Shown here piece by piece: positions 26,609-35,735 of a stretch of DNA of 64,000 nt. Within the stretch, counting starts at the first letter, position 1, and each line of letters opens with the position of its first letter. The translations under genes were made by a program, and so were the position numbers. A model generated the notes under the pieces. It had not been told where the DNA came from, ran no database searches, and was given only the letters and a program-made list of their open reading frames with translations. The DNA is from Nostoc sp. UHCC 0926 (GTDB lineage: Bacteria; Cyanobacteriota; Cyanobacteriia; Cyanobacteriales; Nostocaceae): positions 4,960,001-5,024,000 of the forward strand of contig NZ_CP117768.1 of the NCBI RefSeq assembly GCF_028623165.1, given 5' to 3'.

Positions 26609-27520
26609 ATGTCAACAAATTTATTATCTACCTCTGCTGCTATTGGCTTTGGTGGAGTAGTTCAAGAATATCTCTGGAATTGGGAAAATCAGCAATTGCG
26701 CGTTGTTTATGAAACCCTCGGTAAAGGTTCACCCTTATTGCTACTACCAGCTTTTAGCACTGTTTCGACGCGTTTGGAAATGGGCGAACTCGCCAGGTTA
26801 CTAGCTCCCAATTTTCAAGTTGTAGCCATAGACTGGCCTGGATTTGGACAATCTTCTCGCCCAAGTTTGAATTACCGACCGGAAATATATCAGCAATTTC
26901 TGGAAGATTTTGTCAAAGCTATTTTTAATACTCCTATTACTGTGGTGGCGGCTGGTCATGCTGCTAGTTACGTTTTACAATTAGCTGTGAAACAGGCTGC
27001 TTTCTCACGGATTGTGTTGTTAGCTCCTACTTGGCGTGGGCCTTTGCCAACAATGGGAGCAAGTCAACAGATAGCTGGTATGGTGAGAGAATTGGTGCGA
27101 TCGCCTATACTTGGTCAAGCTCTCTACAAACTCAACACTACCCAATCTTTCTTAAGTTTTATGTACCGCCGCCATGTGTTTACTGACGCGGCTAAAATTA
27201 CACCCAGTTTCATTGAGAAGAAGTGGCACACGACTCAACAACCAGGAGCGCGATTTGCGTCTGCTGCCTTTGTAACTGGTAATCTCGATGCTGTACACGA
27301 ACAATCTGATTTTCTGGAACTTGTGCAGTCTTTAACCGTACCGCTCATGGTAGTAATTGGGGAATCCAGCCCCCCGAAATCACGAGAAGAAATGAACGCT
27401 TTGGTAGCCTTACCAGGAGTAAAAAGCGTTGTTATTCCTGGTTCTCTGGGACTACATGAAGAATATCCAGCAGTTGTTTTAGAAGCAGTTCAAGATTTTT
27501 TGTTCTCCCCAGAAAATTAA
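26609..27520 (+). CDS. Alpha/beta-hydrolase-fold protein lacking the nucleophile
   Basis: A 303-residue protein with the overall alpha/beta hydrolase pattern: LGKGSPLLLLPAFSTVSTR at the oxyanion loop, VVAIDWPGFGQSSRP, then VVAAGHAASYVLQLA at the nucleophile elbow. There the expected Ser of GxSxG is Ala118. The acid region reads VVIGESSPPKSREEM without an Asp where one is usual. A His (His283, GLHEEYP) is kept. It is therefore probably not a classical esterase; it may be a binding or chaperone protein, or use another chemistry. It follows sufE on the same strand after 179 repeat-rich bases. Confidence 0.7.
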   Translation: MSTNLLSTSAAIGFGGVVQEYLWNWENQQLRVVYETLGKGSPLLLLPAFSTVSTRLEMGELARLLAPNFQVVAIDWPGFGQSSRPSLNYRPEIYQQFLEDFVKAIFNTPITVVAAGHAASYVLQLAVKQAAFSRIVLLAPTWRGPLPTMGASQQIAGMVRELVRSPILGQALYKLNTTQSFLSFMYRRHVFTDAAKITPSFIEKKWHTTQQPGARFASAAFVTGNLDAVHEQSDFLELVQSLTVPLMVVIGESSPPKSREEMNALVALPGVKSVVIPGSLGLHEEYPAVVLEAVQDFLFSPEN

Positions 27521-27723
27521 ATCCTTATTTCTCCATGAAAGTATTATTTTCTTGTTTGCGATAATTATTATCACATAGCGCTTCTCGTTTGTATGCAATA
27601 TACTCTGACCTCTCTCCAAACCTCTCTCCTAAAAGGAGAGAGGCTTTGAATTTTACCCGGTATCAGTGATATTTAATTCTTCTCCATATCCTTGAGATTG
27701 TGATCAGGACGCTACTAAAGCTA
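27521..27723. other. Gap with CTCTCCAAACCTCTC repeat
   Basis: Contains CCTCTCTCCAAACCTCTCTC, then a short AAAAGGAGAGAGG arm, at 27611-27651, a self-complementary dispersed repeat. It is found again inside the MITE at 27724-27878 and at 39.1 kb. No gene is present. Confidence 0.5.
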
Positions 27724-27878
27724 AGAGGTTGTTTGAAAAGTCGCAAAGTATACTAGAAAGCCCTCTCCAAACCTCTCCCCGAAGCGGAGAGAGGCCTTGA
27801 AACCCCCATTCACTTGTAGGGAAGGGGGGCGGTTTCTGAGACTTAGATGTTACCAAAAATACTTTTCAAACATCCTCT
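27724..27878. mobile_element. MITE-like element, family A, copy 1 (155 bp)
   Basis: Bounded by 18-base inverted repeats AGAGGTTGTTTGAAAAGT and ACTTTTCAAACATCCTCT (17 of 18 paired). It has no coding capacity. The interior carries the CTCTCCAAACCTCTCC hairpin repeat. A second copy with the same ends lies at 35572-35735. The mobilising transposase is not identified. Confidence 0.8.
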
Positions 27879-28027
27879 AAGGGTGATGTAATCTCTGAAG
27901 GTAAATGGTGTGAAATTAGTGAGCGCTAAATTGCACTGCTATATCTCTACCCTTATTTCCGTTTGAGTACGGATCTCGGTTTAACCTCTTTTAGGTTAAA
28001 AAGTGAGCGGAAATAAAAATTTTAGAA

Positions 28028-28858
28028 ATGAGTAACAATCAGAAATTCAAATATTTATCTCTAGCGTATTGTGCGTATCTTGCACTGACAATATATTGGG
28101 ACTTTCACTATACTGGCCCAGTTAAATTTTTGGGAGAAATGCAGATGAGTCTGTTTGGTAAGCAGTGGCAATCTGTAAGTTTAATGATCCTTAATCTTCC
28201 AGTTATATCGTTAGTAACTTATTTACGTAATCGAGTTCAAAGTCAAAATCCAGATAAAGAATTTTCTGCTAAGTGGAATGTAATTGATGATTTGACAAGT
28301 AACCGACTTCTAAAAAATGCGCTCATGCCGATAATTATTTTAATTATCGGGTTTATTGTACTAAATATTACATTAGCGCAATCATTCGGCAAAGATATCG
28401 GTACGATTAACATCGCTCAACTAACTTCCGGCAAAATTGCTGAACACAGTTTTTATGCCAATATTTCAGGCTATCCAGATCCCAATGCGTTAGTAACACA
28501 AAAGGGCAATAGAATGCCCAGAGTCTATATTGCATTGAGAGAGAACTCTCAATCGAACACCCCGGTTCATCTAATTATTTCATTAGACAAGAGTGATCTT
28601 GAAGAGTATGTTCACAAAGATCCAAAAAGTGAAACAGTAACGGTGAGTGGATTTGTGACTGAGAATGGAGAAGGAGAAGTGAGAACGTGGTTAGAGAAGC
28701 AAGGAGTTGCCATTGCCGACAATTACTGGACTATCATCCCTGGAGTTAATTTGAATAACCGCAGTAATGGGACATATTCTTCAGTATTTATAGCTATTGC
28801 CTTTATCAGTTTTGCCGCTTTTATCTTTTATAGAAATTCCAAAGAACAAACAGCATAG
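28028..28858 (+). CDS. Hypothetical membrane protein
   Basis: A 276-residue protein with probably four membrane segments: residues about 8-27, 48-66, 97-118 and 250-268. Between the third and fourth is an extracytoplasmic domain of about 130 residues (TLAQSFGKDIGTINIAQLTS, later VHLIISLDKSDLEEYVHKDP) without Cys or a recognisable motif. It ends with a short basic-acidic tail. I do not recognise a family. It stands alone between a MITE and the Zur-box region; codon use looks like its neighbours. Confidence 0.6.
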   Translation: MSNNQKFKYLSLAYCAYLALTIYWDFHYTGPVKFLGEMQMSLFGKQWQSVSLMILNLPVISLVTYLRNRVQSQNPDKEFSAKWNVIDDLTSNRLLKNALMPIIILIIGFIVLNITLAQSFGKDIGTINIAQLTSGKIAEHSFYANISGYPDPNALVTQKGNRMPRVYIALRENSQSNTPVHLIISLDKSDLEEYVHKDPKSETVTVSGFVTENGEGEVRTWLEKQGVAIADNYWTIIPGVNLNNRSNGTYSSVFIAIAFISFAAFIFYRNSKEQTA

Positions 28859-29206
28859 CTGAATGTGGCATCACCGTGCCAAAACCAGAAAATTGTACAC
28901 TAAGGCTGAAACTAAGATAGAGTAAGCTTTTCAAGAATTATCAGTTCTCAGTTAAGAATTGTAAATCAATTGGTAGTCAGAGTCCCCCACTATATCGGCG
29001 TTAACTGACAACTGAAAACTAATCACTGAAAACCGATTAGTGGTTGTATACAATATTCCTATCAGACTACCCCAATTTGTGAATATTTATTACTTATTAT
29101 AGATGCACAAAAATAAAGTGCTTCTTGATGAAATTATGTAATTATTTTGCTGAAACCTAAAACAATAGCAAGTTCGCACAAAAATATAAAAAGATTTATC
29201 ATAGGC
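28859..29206. other. Gene-free stretch before the Zur-box promoter
   Basis: Contains an imperfect inverted array (AGTTCTCAGTTAAGAATTG, then AACTGACAACTGAAAACTAA and CACTGAAAACCGATTAGTGG), followed by AT-rich promoter-like sequence. No ORF was recognised. Confidence 0.4.
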
Positions 29207-29219
29207 GATAATGATTATC
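29207..29219 (+). promoter_or_regulatory. Candidate Zur box
   Basis: GATAATGATTATC is a perfect 13-base palindrome about the central G, 29 bases before the ATG of the COG0523 gene. It matches the core of the cyanobacterial Zur consensus (TGATAATNATTATCA) as I remember it, although the outer bases here are C and C rather than T and A. Under zinc sufficiency Zur would be expected to repress the downstream genes. Confidence 0.65.
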
Positions 29220-29248
29220 CACAAGGTGAGACAAGGGGAATTTAGAGT

Positions 29249-30220
29249 ATGGTGGCTGACGTAATCAACAATTCAGTTCCTGTTACTGTTCTTACAGGCT
29301 ATTTGGGAGCAGGTAAAACGACTCTACTCAATCACATCCTCACCTACGAACACGGCAAAAAAGTTGCTGTGATTGTCAATGAATTTGGGGAAGTGGGTAT
29401 TGATAATCAATTGATTATCGATGCAGATGAAGAAATATTTGAAATGAACAATGGCTGTATCTGTTGTACAGTCCGCGGTGACTTAATTCGGATCATTGGC
29501 AATTTGATGAAGCGGCGCGATAAATTTGACCATTTAGTAATTGAAACGACTGGATTAGCCGATCCAGCACCAGTGATTCAGACATTTTTTGTTGATGAAG
29601 ATTTGCAAAGCAAACTGTCTCTAGATGCGGTGGTGACAGTCGTAGATGCCAAGCATATTTTGCAGCATTGGGATGCAGACGAAGCCCAAGAACAGATAGC
29701 CTTTGCCGATGTAATTTTACTTAATAAAACTGATTTAGTAGCGCCAGAAGAGTTGGATGAATTAGAAAAACGGATTCGGGCGATGAATGCGATCGCAAAA
29801 ATCTACCGTACCCAAAATTCTGAACTAGGAATGGATGCTTTATTAGGTGTGAAAGCCTTTGATTTAGATCGGGCATTAGAAATTGATCCAGATTTCTTAG
29901 GCGAAGATGCTCACGTACACGATGAAAGTGTCTTTTCTGTGGCTTTAGTAGAAGCAGGTGCAGTCGATGGAGAAAAATTAAACGCTTGGATTTCTGAGTT
30001 ACTGCGTACCCAAGGCCCAGATATCTTTCGGATGAAAGGCATTTTAAATATTGCTGGAGAAGATAATCGATTTGTGTTTCAAGGAGTGCATATGATATTT
30101 GATGGCAAACCCGATCGCCCCTGGAAACCAAGTGAAACTCCCAAAAACGAACTGGTCTTCATCGGTCGCAATCTTGATGCAGACCAACTCAAGCAAGATT
30201 TTCTCGCCTGTCTGGTATAA
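29249..30220 (+). CDS. COG0523-family GTP-binding metallochaperone (CobW/ZigA-like)
   Basis: A 323-residue G3E-family GTPase thought to deliver a metal, usually zinc, to client proteins under scarcity. The Walker A is LTGYLGAGKTTLLNHIL, switch region VNEFGEVGIDNQLI, the metal-binding CXCC in NNGCICCTVRGDL, Walker B/ETTGLADP, and the G4 motif LLNKTDLV. The His-containing stretch EDAHVHDESVF and the C-terminal CobW domain (GILNIAGEDNRFVFQGVHMI) follow. The Zur-like palindrome directly upstream supports a zinc role. A WD40 gene follows after 71 bases. Confidence 0.9.
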   Translation: MVADVINNSVPVTVLTGYLGAGKTTLLNHILTYEHGKKVAVIVNEFGEVGIDNQLIIDADEEIFEMNNGCICCTVRGDLIRIIGNLMKRRDKFDHLVIETTGLADPAPVIQTFFVDEDLQSKLSLDAVVTVVDAKHILQHWDADEAQEQIAFADVILLNKTDLVAPEELDELEKRIRAMNAIAKIYRTQNSELGMDALLGVKAFDLDRALEIDPDFLGEDAHVHDESVFSVALVEAGAVDGEKLNAWISELLRTQGPDIFRMKGILNIAGEDNRFVFQGVHMIFDGKPDRPWKPSETPKNELVFIGRNLDADQLKQDFLACLV

Positions 30221-30291
30221 AAAGCGAGTTAGGAGTTATCAGTTAAAAATTCAAAACTCCTAACTTCTAACTTCTAACTCCTGTAGAAAAT

Positions 30292-31353
30292 ATGAACTCC
30301 ACAACCAGCAAATCTAAGGAATTTGAACAACACTATTCGGGGACACTTTCAGATTATGTAACTGCGATCGCTTGGTCGCCACAAGGTAAAACTTTAGCAG
30401 CAACTTCCGCCGCTGGGGAAGTAGTTTTGTGGAATAATGGCGAACTCACAACCTTACAAACTGGTAACGGTAAATCAGTAGACTGTCTTGCCTTTTCGCC
30501 AGATGGAAAATTTTTAGCTATTGGTGGACAGAATGGACAAGTAAAAATTTGGCAGAATACTGAATTAATCGCCACTTTAGAAAATGCCCCCGCATGGGTT
30601 GACAAGCTAGCTTGGAATTACACTAGTAACCAACTGGCTTTTAGTTTAGGGCGTTACGTCCAAGTCTGGGATGCAGATACTGATGAAATTGTCGTGACGC
30701 TGAATTTCGACAACTCTTCAGTATTGGGTATAGATTGGCGCATTGACGGACAATACTTAGCCATTAGTGGTTATAAGGGAGTCAAGATTTGGCATAGTCA
30801 AAACTGGGATGAAGAACCATACAGCCTGGATACGACTACTGTCAGTCTAGCGATGGCTTGGTCGCCCGATGGCAAATTCCTGGCTTCTGGCAACATGGAT
30901 CGTAGTGTCACTGTTTTGGAATGGAACAACCCTGACCCTTGGGTAATGCGTGGCTTCCCTGGTAAAATTCGCCAATTGGCATGGTCAGAAGCTACCACCA
31001 AAGTGGGTGCGCCGATACTGGCATCTTCTAGCGTTGAAGGTATTGTGGTGTGGGAAAAGCAAGAGGATGATTCCTTAGGTTGGGAAGCGCGAGTCTTAAC
31101 TAATCATGTAGATGTGATCAATGCGATCGCCTTTGCACCCAAAAGCTTCCTTCTCGCTTCTGCTGCTGCTGACGGCTGGTTGTGTTTGTGGAACCAAGCC
31201 AAGGAAGTATCCCAAATTATCACAGGTGTCTCAGGAGGCTTTTCTAGCCTGGCTTGGCATCCCCAAGGCAAGTTACTGGCCGCAGGTGGTGAGAAGGGCG
31301 AATTAGTTGTTTGGTCAAAGGTTTTGCGGGGTCAAGGATTTGGGCGTAGTTAA
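30292..31353 (+). CDS. WD40-repeat protein
   Basis: A 353-residue protein made almost wholly of about seven WD40 repeats, with units such as VTAIAWSPQGKTLAATSAAG, VDCLAFSPDGKFLAIGGQNG, VSLAMAWSPDGKFLASGNMD and FSSLAWHPQGKLLAAGGEKG. Each ends near VxxW. It probably forms one beta-propeller that binds other proteins. It has no signal peptide or kinase domain. It lies 71 bases after the COG0523 GTPase on the same strand and is likely co-transcribed. It could be a client or scaffold of the metallochaperone; this is inferred from linkage only. Confidence 0.85.
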   Translation: MNSTTSKSKEFEQHYSGTLSDYVTAIAWSPQGKTLAATSAAGEVVLWNNGELTTLQTGNGKSVDCLAFSPDGKFLAIGGQNGQVKIWQNTELIATLENAPAWVDKLAWNYTSNQLAFSLGRYVQVWDADTDEIVVTLNFDNSSVLGIDWRIDGQYLAISGYKGVKIWHSQNWDEEPYSLDTTTVSLAMAWSPDGKFLASGNMDRSVTVLEWNNPDPWVMRGFPGKIRQLAWSEATTKVGAPILASSSVEGIVVWEKQEDDSLGWEARVLTNHVDVINAIAFAPKSFLLASAAADGWLCLWNQAKEVSQIITGVSGGFSSLAWHPQGKLLAAGGEKGELVVWSKVLRGQGFGRS

Positions 31354-31431
31354 GCAATACTCACTACTTGAAGTTGAACCCCGGCAATTTATTAGCTATC
31401 CTGTATCAGCAAAGGTATCTTTGTGAGAATT

Positions 31432-31704
31432 ATGAACATAGTCAAACTGATTTTACTTGCCTGTCCTGCCCTTCTGGCATTTATGCTGCTGGTAGTCAAT
31501 CCAGCACACGCATCCAGTCTGAAATCTGCATATGCTACACAAATTATTACGGTAGCATCTACACTACAAATTCCTGATTTAGCAATACCAAAGTTGACTC
31601 AAATATCTAATCCGATTATTGATCAAGTTGGTTGCAATTGTGCAAACTGTGTTCAAGCTAAATTTCAGTCGCTACAAGGCAAACTGCCATCTGTCGATTT
31701 TTAA
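31432..31704 (+). CDS. Small secreted protein with a CxCxxC motif
   Basis: A 90-residue precursor. The signal peptide is MNIVKLILLACPALLAFMLL followed by VVNPAHA, with cleavage after AHA-S. The mature peptide of about 60 residues has a hydrophobic segment and ends with DQVGCNCANCVQAKFQSLQG then KLPSVDF. The three clustered Cys suggest metal or cluster binding in the periplasm or lumen. The GTG at 31423 is an alternative start. It follows the WD40 gene by 78 bases on the same strand, so it may belong to the same Zur-controlled run. I do not know a characterised family. Confidence 0.65.
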   Translation: MNIVKLILLACPALLAFMLLVVNPAHASSLKSAYATQIITVASTLQIPDLAIPKLTQISNPIIDQVGCNCANCVQAKFQSLQGKLPSVDF

Positions 31705-32054
31705 GAAAGTTAGGAGTTATGAATACTGTAGGGGCACAGCATTGCTGTGCCCTGATTAATTTTAATCAGCTTTTTGTCCGTGGCGAACGCCTACGGCACG
31801 CTACGCGAACGCGCTGGCTGCGGCATGATTATTTATGTAATCAAGATATTCGCTAAAGGTCACGTCTGAAAAAAGAAGTAGGAAAGCTGTTCAGTGAATT
31901 CCTAGATACTGAGAAAGCCTGTGAAGTTGGTACAATCGCTATCTGTACCCAAGCTGTTAAGCTCTTGAACAAAAGAGCTAGTCCCGGAATTGGAAAACTT
32001 GCTAGAGTGAACAGAGTTAGCCTTAATGTCTAATCGCCAAAACCTATACATCTC
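31705..32054. other. Gap with a GGGCACAGC palindrome, upstream of ndhB
   Basis: At 31732-31752 GGGCACAGCATTGCTGTGCCC is a nearly perfect hairpin that could end the preceding transcript. A dispersed repeat of the type GTGGCGAACGCCTACGGCAC lies at about 31780-31805. The remaining 200 bases hold the ndhB promoter. No gene was recognised. Confidence 0.5.
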
Positions 32055-33659
32055 ATGGATTTTGCTAATATTGCATCCCAGTTAAATGCTGGAACGATTT
32101 TGCCAGAGGGGATTGTTATTCTCACCCTCTTGGGGGTTTTGATTGTTGATTTGATTTTGGGGCGTACATCCGCACGCTGGATTGGATATCTAGCGATCGC
32201 AGGTTTGCTGACTTCGATCATCGCCCTATACTTCCAATGGGATGCGCCAAATCCCATCTCCTTTACTGGTGCTTTCATTGGTGATGACCTCAGTATCGTC
32301 TTTCGCGGCATCATTGCTTTGTCTGCCACTACCACTATACTGATGTCAATCAGCTACATTGAACAGAGTGGCGCTGCTTTAGCAGAATTCATCGCTATTT
32401 TGTTGAGCGCTACTCTAGGAGGGATGTTTTTATCCGGGGCTAGTGAGTTGGTGATGATTTTCATCTCCCTAGAAACCCTGAGTATCTCCTCTTATTTATT
32501 GACAGGTTATACTAAGCGTGACCCTCGCTCCAATGAAGCGGCGCTGAAATACTTGTTAATTGGAGCTTCCAGTACGGCAATATTTTTGTATGGCGTATCA
32601 CTGCTGTATGGATTATCTGGAGGACAAACGGAACTGAGTGCGATCGCTAATGGTATTGCTACAGCTAAAGTTGGTCAATCTTTAGCTTTAGTGATTGCCC
32701 TGGTTTTTGCGATCGCAGGTATTGGCTTCAAAATCTCCGCTGCACCCTTCCACCAGTGGACACCAGACGTTTACGAAGGCGCTCCCACCCCAGTAATCGC
32801 CTTTTTATCAGTTGGTTCCAAAGCAGCTGGGTTTGCCCTAGCCATCCGCTTACTGACAACAGCCTTCCCCCTTGTTGCTGACGAGTGGAGGTTTGTCTTC
32901 ACTGCTCTGGCCGTTCTCAGCATGATCTTAGGTAACGTAGTCGCCCTAGCTCAAACCAGCATGAAACGGATGCTAGCTTATTCATCCATTGCCCAAGCTG
33001 GGTTTGTGATGATTGGCTTGATTGCTAGTACACAGGCAGGGTATGCCAGTATGATATTTTACCTACTGGTTTACCTATTCATGAACCTATGCGGCTTTAC
33101 CTGCATCATTCTGTTCTCACTACGGACAGGAACCGACCAGATTGCCGAATACTCTGGTTTATACCAAAAAGACCCACTCCTAACATTGGGGTTGAGTATC
33201 GCCCTGCTTTCCTTGGGTGGTATTCCACCATTGGCTGGGTTTTTCGGCAAGATTTACTTATTCTGGGCTGGTTGGCAAGCAGGACTTTATTGGTTAGTCT
33301 TACTGGGCTTAGTTACCAGCGTCGTCTCTATCTACTACTACATTCGCGTAGTCAAGATGATGGTAGTCAAAGAACCCCATGAAATGTCCGACGCGGTGAA
33401 GAATTATCCACAAGTGCGTTGGGACTTGCCTGGGCTGAGACCTTTGCAAGTTGGGTTGGTGGTAACATTAATTGCTACTTCCATAGCAGGAATTTTGTCA
33501 AATCCACTGTTTACATTGGCTAACAATTCCATCTCCCATACCCCAATTTTGCAAGCAACAATCAACAGTAATCTAAAAGCACAAAATCTACTGCTTTTAC
33601 CAAAGTTAGATTCGGTTAGTCAGTCTCAACCCTCAGTTGATTCTACTACTAAGATTTAA
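32055..33659 (+). CDS. ndhB: NAD(P)H-quinone oxidoreductase subunit 2 (NdhB)
   Basis: Antiporter-like membrane subunit of the thylakoid NDH-1 complexes used in respiration, cyclic electron flow around PSI and CO2 uptake. It has 534 residues with about 14 helices. Typical segments are ISLETLSISSYLLTGYTKRD with the key Glu, SNEAALKYLLIGASSTAIFL, GIGFKISAAPFHQWTPDVYE with the conserved Lys and His, and MKRMLAYSSIAQAGFVMIG. It is a single gene, as usual for cyanobacterial ndhB. Confidence 0.95.
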   Translation: MDFANIASQLNAGTILPEGIVILTLLGVLIVDLILGRTSARWIGYLAIAGLLTSIIALYFQWDAPNPISFTGAFIGDDLSIVFRGIIALSATTTILMSISYIEQSGAALAEFIAILLSATLGGMFLSGASELVMIFISLETLSISSYLLTGYTKRDPRSNEAALKYLLIGASSTAIFLYGVSLLYGLSGGQTELSAIANGIATAKVGQSLALVIALVFAIAGIGFKISAAPFHQWTPDVYEGAPTPVIAFLSVGSKAAGFALAIRLLTTAFPLVADEWRFVFTALAVLSMILGNVVALAQTSMKRMLAYSSIAQAGFVMIGLIASTQAGYASMIFYLLVYLFMNLCGFTCIILFSLRTGTDQIAEYSGLYQKDPLLTLGLSIALLSLGGIPPLAGFFGKIYLFWAGWQAGLYWLVLLGLVTSVVSIYYYIRVVKMMVVKEPHEMSDAVKNYPQVRWDLPGLRPLQVGLVVTLIATSIAGILSNPLFTLANNSISHTPILQATINSNLKAQNLLLLPKLDSVSQSQPSVDSTTKI

Positions 33660-33804
33660 CCGAGTCTCAATAGAACTTTGTGCTACAAGACACGCCTGTT
33701 TGCTAATTAGCAGACAGGCGTTTGTTATATCTTTTAACTCAATATTGAGAAAAGCTTGAAACGACCAATTTTCGTTAATTCATATTCCTGGAGTAGAAAA
33801 ACAC

Positions 33805-34749
33805 CTAAGTTGTTTTCTTGGCTAAAATAGAGCGAACTTGCTGCCGTAACTGCTGAGGGAACAGCCACATAGTTAAGTACAAGTATATGTCAATCGGTCG
33901 GAGCTTGCCCCATCGTATAGCTTCCCCCAACAAAGGAAAGAAGGCTTTCCAATCACCTACAAAGGAGGCAGAAGGAGCGATAATTGTTGCAATGAAGCCT
34001 GAATAAGCCTTTGGTGTTACTAAATTGCGGTTGTGACGAATCCAATCCAAGGAATATTGCCAGTCCTTGATGTTGCTTAAGCGCTTGATTCCCATTTCTG
34101 AATGCCAGATTGACATAGGCTCAGGCACAAACTCTATTCCTACACCTTCGATAGCACTAACCCGAAGCAACCACTCCCAATCCTCATGTCTGTAAAATTT
34201 TTCTTCTAGAGGCATTTTTTGCATTAACTCTTTTTTCACGAAAAGAGTTGAGGTTTGTATGCAGCCCTCTCCTTTAAAAAACGAGTTACGCGCAAAAAGA
34301 TATTCACTTAAATGTTCCGAGAGGTTAGGTAGCCTTCTCGGACAAATAAACTTACCTTTGTGAGTATAGGAAATGAAACGACTGGCGACAACTGGAAAAT
34401 CATAATGGGAATTATTTGCTACTTCAAGTTGACGCTCCAATTTTTCTGGAAGCCATTCATCATCGTCATCTAAAAAGGCTATCCAAGTGCCTTTAGCCTC
34501 TCTTACACCAGTATTTCTAGCCCCTGATGGCCCAACATTTTTTGGTAGTTCTATTACTCTCAATCTTGGATCAGCTATCTGAGATAGTCCATTAACTGTT
34601 TCCTGATCGGGACCGTCTATGATCACAATCACTTCAATAGATTCCAGCGTTTGAGTTAATGCAGTCATGACACTCTTTGCAACAATTTGTGGTCTATTGC
34701 GTGTAGGAATCACGACACTGACTATTATTTGGTTAATTTCATTTACCAT
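33805..34749 (-). CDS. Family 2 glycosyltransferase
   Basis: A 314-residue GT-A-fold enzyme that would transfer a sugar from an activated nucleotide to a growing glycan. The N-terminus has IIVSVVIPTRNRPQIVAKSV, then VIVIIDGPDQ, PKNVGPSGARNTGVREAKG and the metal-binding AFLDDDDEWLPEKLERQL. A later KEDW-like segment reads YRHEDWEWLLRVS. No membrane segment is clear. Its ATG lies only 14 bases from the left end of an IS1-family copy, so its original promoter and ribosome site may be lost. With the flippase at 37.2 kb and a decayed sugar transferase it seems to be part of a damaged polysaccharide locus. Confidence 0.85.
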   Translation of the reverse strand: MVNEINQIIVSVVIPTRNRPQIVAKSVMTALTQTLESIEVIVIIDGPDQETVNGLSQIADPRLRVIELPKNVGPSGARNTGVREAKGTWIAFLDDDDEWLPEKLERQLEVANNSHYDFPVVASRFISYTHKGKFICPRRLPNLSEHLSEYLFARNSFFKGEGCIQTSTLFVKKELMQKMPLEEKFYRHEDWEWLLRVSAIEGVGIEFVPEPMSIWHSEMGIKRLSNIKDWQYSLDWIRHNRNLVTPKAYSGFIATIIAPSASFVGDWKAFFPLLGEAIRWGKLRPIDIYLYLTMWLFPQQLRQQVRSILAKKTT

Positions 34750-34762
34750 TGCTAATTTTTTG

Positions 34763-35539
34763 GGTAGTGATCAAGATGTAATGATAGATAGAATAGAGGT
34801 GATTGCTAATTACTCTTTACCCATGCCTGTCTGCCCAAACTGTGCTTCTTGTAAAACGATTAAAAATGGTCGCATCCACAACGGTAAACAACGATTCAAG
34901 TGTCATGAATGCGGACGGCAATTCGTTGAGCATTCGCCAAAGAAAGTGATTGATTTGGGGACACGAGAATTGATTGACCAACTGCTGCTCTCACGCATCT
35001 CACTTGCAGGAATTGCTCGTGCCACGCAGGTTTCTGAGCCAGGGCTGAAAACTACGTGAATGAGAAATATGCGTTAATGCCCCGAAGCGTACAAGTGGCA
35101 TCCAAAAAAAGGGGAGTTTAACGATTCAATGCGATGAATTGCGGTCATTTGTGGACAATTTGAGTAACAAGCAATGGGTTTGGTTAGCGCTCGATGCAGA
35201 CACGCGCGAAATTGTTGGTATTTATATTGGCGCGGGACCAAGCCTCTGCCCGTCAGTTATGGAATACCTTACAATACGGTCTATCACCAGTGTGCGATCT
35301 TACATCGATTTTTGTCCTGCGTATGCGGCAGTGTTACTGAGCAAGCGGCATCGAACAGTTGAAAAAAAGACGGGTAAAACGAGCTACATTGAGCGATTTA
35401 ATAATACAACATTGAGACAATCTGTGTCCCGATTAGTCCGAATAACCCTGTCCAATTCTTACGTCATTAGAGAATCACATTGGTGCCATTTGGTATTTCA
35501 TTCATTACTACAATACATCATTACTTGTTTAGTACTTCC
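34763..35539 (+). mobile_element. Decayed IS1-family insertion sequence
   Basis: The interior encodes pieces of an IS1-type transposase. A zinc-finger N-terminus (MPVCPNCASCKTIKNGRIHN, then KQRFKCHECGRQFVEHSPKK) runs to about 35059. A shifted frame then gives CDELRSFVDNLSNKQWVWLA and LDADTREIVGIYIG, and frame changes lead to SKRHRTVEKKTGKTSYIERF. Several frameshifts (near 35045 and 35235) and scrambled codons make it inactive. The proposed ends, GGTAGTGATCAAGATGTAAT and the inverse of ATTACTTGTTTAGTACTTCC, match at about 16 of 23 positions. The 777-bp length fits IS1. I see no target duplication. Confidence 0.75.
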
Positions 35540-35571
35540 ACAGTCCGAATCCTGATGTGATTCGGATTGTT

Positions 35572-35735
35572 AGAGGTTGTTTGAAAAGTGTTTTGCTGTA
35601 ACTTTAGGCACTTTTAGATCCCCTATAACCCTCATTAAAAAGGAGGGAACCGGAATCAAAGTTCCCCTTTTTAAGGGGGATTTAGAGAGAACTAGAACTT
35701 TTGATACCAACAATAGGACTTTTGAAACATCCTCT
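35572..35735. mobile_element. MITE-like element, family A, copy 2 (164 bp)
   Basis: Ends AGAGGTTGTTTGAAAAGT and ACTTTTGAAACATCCTCT repeat those of the element at 27724-27878. The interior carries a different filling, including the inverted arms AAAAGGAGGGAACC and GGTTCCC-like AGTTCCCCTTTTTAAGGGGG. It has no ORF. It sits 32 bases past the right end of the IS1 relic. Confidence 0.8.

Noticed and set aside
29721..30131. 136-codon frame antisense to the COG0523 gene
   Set aside because: Overlaps the conserved CobW C-terminal domain entirely and has no supporting signals.
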